DNA from: Posidonia oceanica
Taxonomy: Eukaryota; Streptophyta; Magnoliopsida; Alismatales; Posidoniaceae
Direction: 5' to 3'
DNA: 64,000 bases
NCBI GenBank assembly: GCA_037176725.1
Contig: JAZBRS010000020.1
Span: forward strand, 52,170,001-52,234,000
The position numbers and the translations under genes are program-made. Within the stretch, counting starts at the first letter, position 1. Every line of letters starts with the position of its first letter. The notes beneath the pieces are model-generated. The model saw only the letters and a list, made by a program, of their open reading frames with translations. It was not told where the DNA came from and did not search any database. Positions 57,245-64,000 of this stretch are shown here, in pieces.

Positions 57245-58150
57245 TCAGGAGCTTGAATATGGGTTCACAGATGGGCGTAAGCTATGCAATGAAGCGACTG
57301 ATATACTGTAAACGCCCAAGTAGGCCTCGGACCTCCTTTTCAGTCCTAGGGGTGGCATATCCACGATGGCTTTTGCTTTCATCGGGTCCACTTCAATCCC
57401 CCTCTGACTAACAATGTAGCCCAGAAGTTTGCCAGATGATACCCCAAATACGCATTTACTGTGGTTAAGCCGCAGTTTGTACTTTCTCAGACGGTCAAAG
57501 AGCTTCTTCAGGCAGACCAGGTGATCCTCAGGCTCTTTGGTTTTAGCAATCATGTCATCTACATAGACCTCCACTTCTTGGTGCATGAGGTCATGGAAAA
57601 GTGTAGTCATGGCCCTCTGATAGGTTGCGCCAGCATTCTTCAACCCAAACGGCATAACTTGGTAGCAGAAGACTTCCCAGGGGGTGATGAATGAAGTCTT
57701 TTCCATGTCTTCTTCTGCCATTTTGATCTGATTATAGCCGGAGAAGCCGTCCATGAAGGATAGCATCTTGTGGCCTGCAGTGTTGTCGACTAGGACGTCA
57801 ATATGAGGCAATGGGAAGTCGTCCTTGGGACTCGCCTTGTTCTGGTCCCTGTAGTCGATGCATATCCGGACTCGACCATCCTTCTTGGGCACCAGCGCAA
57901 TGTTTGCAAGCCATTCAGGGTAAAGAACGACCTTCAGAAAGTTAACTTTGAGCTGCTTCATTATCTCTTCTTTGATCATGAGCAGCCACTGTGGTCGCCA
58001 TCTTCTTAGCTTCTGCTTTACTGGCTTGGCATCTGGATCCAAGGGCAAGTTATGGACTACTATTTCGACATCGAGGCCAACCATGTCTTCATAGCTCTAG
58101 GCGAAGACATCTGCATACTCTTTCAGAAATGCAATGAACTCTGCTCTGGC
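57245..58150 (-). pseudogene. pol (RT): E3 reverse transcriptase
   Basis: Open from 58084 to 57245 for 279 codons. Motifs: LPLDPDAKPVKQKLRR, a CIDYRDQNKASPKDDFPLPHID segment, LSFMDGFSGYNQI (first catalytic Asp), TPWEVFCYQVMPFGLKNAGATYQRAM, the catalytic YVDDMIAK at about 57550-57570, and LRLNHSKCVFGVSSGKLLGYIVSQRGIEVDP. This is a Ty3/gypsy RT of Tat/Ogre type. A frameshift near 57350 moves the end into another frame, and stops lie upstream near 58100 and 58151. The catalytic residues are still readable. Confidence 0.92.
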
Positions 58151-59970
58151 CTAGGGCGATAATAGGGCAATGATGCGAACTTCTCTGGCTTCCTCGGCTG
58201 TGCCGATGTTAACAACCTCTGTCTCCTCTTCGACATGAAGGTTGGGGCCTTCTGGATCATCATCATAGGACCGGAACTCAGGCGATGGTCTATCTTCCTC
58301 ATCCTCGCCCATATCATCTTCTTCTCCGTATGCAACAAGTTCCGAAAGGATTTCCTTTTCGAAGGTAGGGTTTGTTATGTCAAAGCAGTGTAGACGTTCT
58401 ACTTCTTGGCCCTGGTGACGCTTCAGGATGGTCACGCTTACTCGAGTGTTTCTATATCCTCGGTGCACGACCTCTGTCCTGGCAATCTCCTCTGCTTGCT
58501 CTGGCACTAATGGCACTGCTGCTAACTCTGTTTCTGGCACTGCTATTGACTCTGCCACTGCTGGCTCTACTGATTTAGCTGATTCTGTTACTGCCTGTAT
58601 TGCTGATGCTTCCCCCTCCATGCTCCTTGTTGCAGAGGGTATATCAAACTGGTGGCCAATAGGGGTATTGCTAGAGTGAGGCATGTGCTGCACCAACCAC
58701 CTAGACTCGTCTTGTGGCTGCAAAGTAATCAGTTCATCCGGTCTGGTGGAGGCCACTACCACCGAGTCTTCTTCAACGACCATGATAGAGGCATGGTCCT
58801 TCTGCGATGAGGAGTCTGTAGCCATGGCTTTCCCCTTTTCCACGGCCACTTGATATGCTGCCAGGTCTTCTGCTAGCGATGTAAGCTGTTCTTGGTATAG
58901 CAGCTCTAAGTCTCCCATCCACGCATCGACCTGGGCCTCGGCTGCCGCTCCTTCTTCCTCATCCGAGGGTGAGTCGACATAGTAAGCGCCGGGGGCCTTT
59001 GGCTCTGGCCCGGCTGCTAGATGTATCACGGTTCTGGGCGCTTGCTCTGGCTGGCTTGCGGGCGTGGCAGATTGCGGCGGCCTGATCATCAGTGATCCAA
59101 ACAGATTGGTCAGCAGCGCTGCTGATGGGTGCACTACCAAAGTCACTGCCGTAGTTGGAGGGGAGGCGAAGCTGTTCTTATGGGAGACCAATGGCTGGGA
59201 GGTTGTGCTGCTCGACAGGGCCTCTGGTTCTGGTTGTGATGGTGACTGCACGGCCTCTGACACCATGGGGGCCTGCCACGAGAGTTGATCTTTTAAGGCA
59301 GGAGGATGTGTGACTAACTAAGCCAGCGGCGTTGCTTGTGACGCGGCTGCTGAAATGGGCTAAGTCGCGCTGTTGGCTGAACTCAGTGATTGACCCACCG
59401 GAGAGGGTGACAGTGGTACTGATGCCACTGTAGCCGCGAGCAGACTGGCTAACTGTACTTGAGCTGGTGTCTTTGACTTCAGAGCTGTTTGTGTTGGCAT
59501 CGGTGATGCTGATGAGATTGCAGGAAGATCAGAGACTGTCAATTCTACCAAAGGGCCTTCCAAATCTGCTGCTTTATGATCTGTGGAAGGAAGAGCCAGA
59601 CAAACTGACCGAGTTGCTGCCGAGCCAAGTTGAATCTCGCTGCAGGTCTGGGCTATCCTTACTGTGCCAGACTGCTCCTCATCCGAGTAGTAGTCCTCAT
59701 TGCAGACCCAGTCTTCTCTCGGCAACGCAGAGCTTTGGCATGGCTCCGACTGCACTACGGCTTGAACTCCACTTGAACCCAGGATACCTGCACTTGTGAA
59801 GTTAGCAAAGTCCCGAGGAATGCTCATCTTTTGATTCTTCAACTATGGGCACTTACTTTCATCAGCCTGCGGGTCGTATCCAAGACCCTCGTTATCTCTT
59901 CGCTCCTCTGCCACGATTGGCTCAGCGATTCCCTGGCCATATCGCCCGAGCGGAGTCCCCTTGACGTAAC
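58151..59970 (-). pseudogene. pol (linker): E3 protease-RT linker (acidic, low complexity)
   Basis: From right to left: a G-patch-like stretch (TPLGRYGQGIAEP, then NEGLGYDPQADES) at about 59965-59860; KNQKMSIPRDFANFTSAG; a Ser/Thr/Ala-rich region; and a 371-codon open stretch (59266-58151) with clusters of Glu/Asp (EEDDMGEDEEDRPSPEF) and the closing EVVNIGTAEEAREVRI. The last motif is the constant lead-in to RT in Tat elements. Ogre elements are known to have an intron between protease and RT; I saw no clear donor-acceptor pair, and the stretch reads as mostly coding. Confidence 0.7.
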
Positions 59971-61030
59971 CTCACCTGTGATAGACATTTTCGACCATCT
60001 GGAAAGGGTTATTATGAACGGCCAAAGAGTTGACACGTTCAAGATCTGGTATGAAGTTAACCGGCTCGCACCGATTAACGCGGTATAAAGCATCAAAGAG
60101 TTCAGGATCAAACGGGACAGTCTGTGAAGAGACAGAGGAGACTGCCTCGATCCGCTCCTTCTCAAAATTCTCCGCCATGACAACGATGACATCGTCGCCT
60201 CTGCGGAATTTGATCATGCGATGGAGGGTCGAGGGGATAACCTGATGCTTGTGGAGCCAAGGGCGCCCAAGCAGAAAATTGAAATTAGGCTCCAAGTCAA
60301 CGACGTAGAATTCCACATCGAATGTGACCGGGCCAATGATAAGAGGAATAATCAGAATCCCTAAAGTGTCATGGTGGGTATTATCAAAAGCTGTCATTCC
60401 CTTTACAGCTGGTGTAATGTCCTTGGCCTTGAATCCGAGCTTAGTTGCTGTTCGCAAGGGGCAGACGTTAAGGCCTGACCCATTATCGACCAACGCAAGG
60501 GAAATGCGAAAGTTCTTGAATTGTACCGTGACAAACAAGGACTGGTTATGATTAATCCCTGCCGAAGGCAACTCATCACTCATGAAAGTGATGACCTGAG
60601 GTTCTGCAATCATTCCAACCATGCTTTCCAAGGCGGTAGGTTCTATGGCTTGGGACACATGCGCAGCTTGGAACACGTGAAGAAAAGCCTCGCGGTGTTC
60701 GACAGAGGTGTATATCAGGTCCCAAATAGATATGTCGGCTTTAACCTTTTCAAGTTGGGAAGTAATATCGGCCTTGGGCTGGCCCTTCTTGGTGGTGGGA
60801 AGTGGGGCTTTAGGGACAGGTTCAGCTATGGTCGGTACAAGAGGTTGGCCTGATGGTGGTAGGGTTGCAGGTTGGCCTAAGGAAAGGGATGCTGCAGGTT
60901 CTGGGTGACTAGGTCTGGCCACTGGTGCTGGGGGCTTGTAGGCCCTCCTCAATCGCGTCACTTCCACACACAGTTCTATGGCATAGCTGTAAGGTACGCG
61001 ATGGGTGTCCTGGGTTAAGTTAATAACCAT
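59971..61030 (-). pseudogene. pro: E3 aspartic protease domain
   Basis: The open frame from 61507 to 59972 has its recognisable protease in the second half: FVTVQFKNFRISLALVDNGS with the active-site Asp near 60500, GLNVCPLRTATKLGF, PLIIGPVTFDVEFYVVD and FLLGRPWLHKHQVIPSTLHR, the conserved flap and C-terminal part of Tat-type retropepsins. It would cut the gag-pol polyprotein. The frame ends at a TGA inside the G-patch-like linker, most simply a CGA-to-TGA change. Upstream (61030-61480) is Pro-rich with PVHLLARPQ repeats. Confidence 0.85.
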
Positions 61031-61479
61031 GGGAGTGCGTGCAGCGAGCACGAGAGGGGCTACAGGGGTGCCTACTGGTTGGGGAGAGTATGGACAAAGG
61101 GGTTGCTGGGAAGGCAAAGGGGGTGGAGGTTGAGGTCTTGCTAGCAAATGTACAGGAGACCCTAGCTGAGGTCTAGCTAGGAGATGTACTGGGGGTACTG
61201 GCTGCGGGTTACCTAGCAGGTGTACTGGGGCTTGAGTCCGAGGAAGCATGGTGGCTGGTGCAGAAGAATACTTCGGCCTGGCGCGCGATCGGATCATATG
61301 AACGCCTGACTCAGAGCTGGCGACAGCTGCAAGATAGAGGGAGACTGGAAAGGGAGTAGAAACATCATGGATAAGCTCAGAAGGATCTACCACAGACGTG
61401 GGAGACCCGGAAGGGAAAAGAGAATGGATAAGCTCAGAGGACCTATCTCGAACCTGTGAAGCAAGGGCGCACCAGCGGC

Positions 61480-62852
61480 TGACGTACTCCCCGAATGGCT
61501 CGCCCAAATTCTGCTTAGTTGCGACCAGGTCCGCGCGCTTTGGGACCAGGTCGAGGTTGAAGGAATATTGTTCCAGGAATGCCTAGCTTAGGTCGTTCCA
61601 AGTCTTGATCACCGACATGTCAAGTGACGTGAACCACTTGAGAACTGGACCGGACAGACTCTTTTGGAACAGGCAGATCAGCAACCTCTCGTCAGCTTGA
61701 AGCTGGGCGAGATCACCGCAATATACCTTCAGATGGGCTTGGGGCAGTCCCTACCATCATACTTCTCAAAGTCCGAGATCTTGAACTTTGGAGGGAGTAC
61801 CGCCTCTGGGAAATAGCAGAGGTCCCGGAATTGGTAGGTCTGGTGGTCTGTCCCCTGCATTAGATGTAGTGCTTTCTCCAAAACATCCATCCTGTTATTG
61901 ATGGGGTCTGGATTAGCTACCGGAGGTGACGGGGCAGCAGGGGCAGGGACCACGTACGCCGAGTAGGTCGCACCAAGGTGCTCCTCTGGATCCACCATCA
62001 CATCGCCTGGTGATGCAACGTGATGGCTGGCGTACCCGTGCTGTGGTGGAGTGTAAGGGGGAATGCATGCTGAGTTTTGAACCTGATGCAAAGGGGGCAG
62101 ATAGATGACATGCTGTGTAGTGGGTGCAGAATGCTGGAGTAGCAGCGGCCGCACCGGTGCAGTGCCGGGCGGTGGGCCTGCGGGGTACTGCGCTCCAACC
62201 AGTCCGAAGGACTAGCCACCAAGTGGCAGAGGTGCATGCTGTGTGTGGTGTTGTGCAGATGCAAGAGGCGGGATACGTGCCCCCACTGTCGAAACTATGA
62301 GCAGTTGAGACGATGGTCGAGGCGGAAGTGCAGAATGAAATGCATGATATGCGGGAGCAAGCCGCACAGTAATCTTAGGACCAACAGGAACAAAGGAAGG
62401 GCGAATTGATAGAGCCATGTGCTGCAGCCGCTGGGCAGTTTCCATCAGATGCTGGTACTGCTCTTCAGGTGTCCCGTTAGTGGGAACGCTGAAGTGCAAT
62501 GCCAACGGGGGGCCAGAGCCAAGAGGTACGGACTGTCCAAAAGGTTGAAGTCCTACGGTAAGAGTCGCCGCAGCAGCAGACGGGGTGTCAAAAGTGACGA
62601 ATCCCTGGGAAGGTGGGGTCAGAGGCGCCTCCGGAATGCGAGTGGTGGTTATCAAGATAGACTCGGCGACCGGATCCAGAGGAGCGAACGTCTGCAATGT
62701 CCTACAACATATTGGGGTGCCCTAGGCGATAGAGGGGGAAACCCTGGTGTCACAAGGGGCACAGAAGGGTTGAAAGCAGGAGTCGGAGGGACCGAAGCAG
62801 TAATCACCTCCGAGGCAAGGGTAAGCAGGGGTTCGATGGTGCGTTGGGCCAT
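61480..62852 (-). pseudogene. gag: E3 gag, frameshifted and lacking its C-terminus
   Basis: ATG at 62852 (MAQRTIEPLL...). A frameshift near 62690 leads to the QTFAPLDPVAESI frame; a stop lies at 62214-62212, a one-base deletion near 61735, and a stop near 61585. Homology to E2 gag covers MVDPEEHLGATYSAYVVP, FRDLCYFPEAVLPPKFKIS and LGEPFGEYVSRW. Just after RWCALASQVRDR the E2 homology ends abruptly: the ~240-residue C-terminal part with the zinc knuckle is gone, and sequence leading to protease follows in frame. Confidence 0.85.
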
Positions 62853-64000
62853 TGCTGACTGAGAGCGAGTCAAAATAGGGCTGCGACGAGGGGAAAGCGG
62901 ACGAGCTCTAGGAGGAGCTATGATCGCAAAGGCGAATAGCTCAAAAGGAGATGGTCAAGCACAGGTGTCACGGCAGAGGTGTCAGTAAGAGGAGAAACTC
63001 GAGCTCTAGCTAGGGAACTCGCTCACTGAACTCTGCGAGGGACACAACAGAAATTGGGATTAGCAACAGAAAAATGAAGTGCAAATGCATTAAGTGGTGG
63101 CATGAATGATATGTATGCTTTCTAGCATGCTCTCTCTCACCAATCTAGTGTTTCCTAGCAGGTAGTCTACTTCGGATACTCACAAGTGTACAGGTCACCG
63201 ACTCAGGTCAGAAAAGTAGGTTCCCTGTCTAACTCCTGGCCCAGAGCTCAGGTAATAACAGGGTGGTGCATTGGTGGCCTCGACCCTGCCGAGACGTGGG
63301 TAGTACCCTCCACTAACACTGACACAACTCCTGACAAGGGGGGACAAACCGACCGACTCACGCCATGCCAAAGCATCGGGGCAAGAGGCCAGGACCATCC
63401 TTTGCAGACTGATAGGTGGACTCAGATGAGAAGATGCATGTCCTATATGGTGCTTATGCAAATGCTTAGAGTTTTTTATCTTGCGCATTTTATTAACCCA
63501 AGGGGGTGCAGGATTGTTTGAAGTCTCTAGTTGCTCCTAGAAGTTCGTTTTACTTGCCATTTTTAATTAGCCACAAGGAAAGCAAACAGTCTCTACTATC
63601 CTAGGCATGGCATGTGCAAAAGGGAAGAAAACCAACCAAATATGGTAGGCAAACAACATACATCATTGCAAAAGGCAAGTGCATGGCATGTACAAGTGTT
63701 TGTGAGCATGATAGTGAAGGGAAAGCATTCATCATGTCAAAAGGCATATATACAGGGCATGTGCATGTGTAGTGACATAGCAAGTGTGTAAAAGAAGCAT
63801 TCATCATTCAAAAGCATGTATTGTTGCCAAACAAGTATGTAGACATGCATTATGCAGGAAATAAAGCAGTAATAAGTAAATAAGATAAAAAAAGTAAAGA
63901 CAGGTAAGCAGTAAAGCAGATAAGAATAGAAGCAAAGAAAGAAAGTAGGTAAACAAGCAATAGGTACAAAGCAGAGCAAGACAGAGCAAATGCCAAGGCA
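62853..64000 (-). other. E3 5' leader (partial)
   Basis: Aligns with the E1 and E2 leaders. It has one copy of the block at 63070-63610 (TGGTGGCATGAATG, GCTCTCTCTCACCAATCTAGTG, TATTAACCC), then the AAGGCAAGTGCATGGCATGT-rich segment matching 1660-1960 and 31690-31960. The leader runs off the right edge before the primer-site module. No coding sequence is supported. Confidence 0.75.

Larger units (their letters stand above)
38315..64000 (-). mobile_element. E3: Tat/Ogre-like element with pol, 5' end off window
   Basis: From right to left on the minus strand: leader (64000-62853), gag remnants, protease, acidic linker, reverse transcriptase, RNase H, archaeal-type RNase H, integrase (to about 55080), an extra ORF (53630-46541, split by a solo LTR), hairpin arrays, polypurine tract (about 44225-44210) and 3' LTR (44209-38315). 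GGATG at 38310-38314 is the predicted target duplication; its partner and the 5' LTR lie past 64000. By comparison with E1 and E2, the primer site should follow within a few hundred bases of the right edge. Without the solo LTR, more than 19.8 kb of E3 is present. Confidence 0.88.

Overview
This is a stretch of plant nuclear DNA made entirely of transposable elements. The evidence is plant-type L1 LINE proteins, Ty3/gypsy gag and pol of the Tat/Ogre lineage (archaeal-type second RNase H, tRNA-Arg primer site, giant LTRs), and a chromovirus-like LTR plus gag. I found no host gene, tRNA gene, rRNA or CRISPR array. The host is most likely an angiosperm with a large genome; the sequence does not support a species call. 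Almost every reading frame carries stops or frameshifts, and many of the stops look like C-to-T decay.

Layout, left to right. (1) 1-7094: 5' part of a minus-strand Tat/Ogre-like element (E1): gag start, leader, primer binding site and a 4.9 kb LTR; the rest lies off the left edge. E1 ends inside ORF1 of a plus-strand L1 LINE (L1-A, 7095-11421). (2) 11422-15592: older debris: two chromovirus-type LTRs in inverted orientation, a gypsy-type transposon relic between them, and a truncated chromovirus gag. (3) 15593-38314: a minus-strand L1 (L1-B), split by a complete 18.8 kb minus-strand element (E2, 19389-38201) with 5-bp target duplication CCAAG. (4) 38315-64000: a third minus-strand element (E3), whose 3' LTR starts inside the same L1-B and whose 5' LTR lies beyond the right edge. 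E3 carries gag remnants, protease, reverse transcriptase, two RNase H domains and integrase, then an extra 3' ORF that is split by a plus-strand solo LTR (46833-52715, target duplication GGTGG).

How the parts relate. E1, E2, E3 and the solo LTR belong to one family: LTRs of 4.9-5.9 kb running TGTTGAC...TACA, a shared U5 hairpin, shared internal tandem repeats and a tRNA-Arg primer site. E2 has gag but no pol; E3 has pol but a gag that lost its C-terminal zinc knuckle. The region therefore shows a gag-only partner and a pol-bearing partner of one family. The order of events is: chromovirus and relic first, then L1-A and L1-B, then E1, E2 and E3 into the L1 copies, then the solo LTR into E3.

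The most unusual structures are non-coding. One is tandem arrays in the 3' untranslated parts of E2 and E3 whose units form short hairpins with compensatory base changes. Another is a palindromic, tandemly amplified primer-binding-site module in the E2 leader. The third is an E1 leader that looks like an E2-type leader joined to an E3-type leader.
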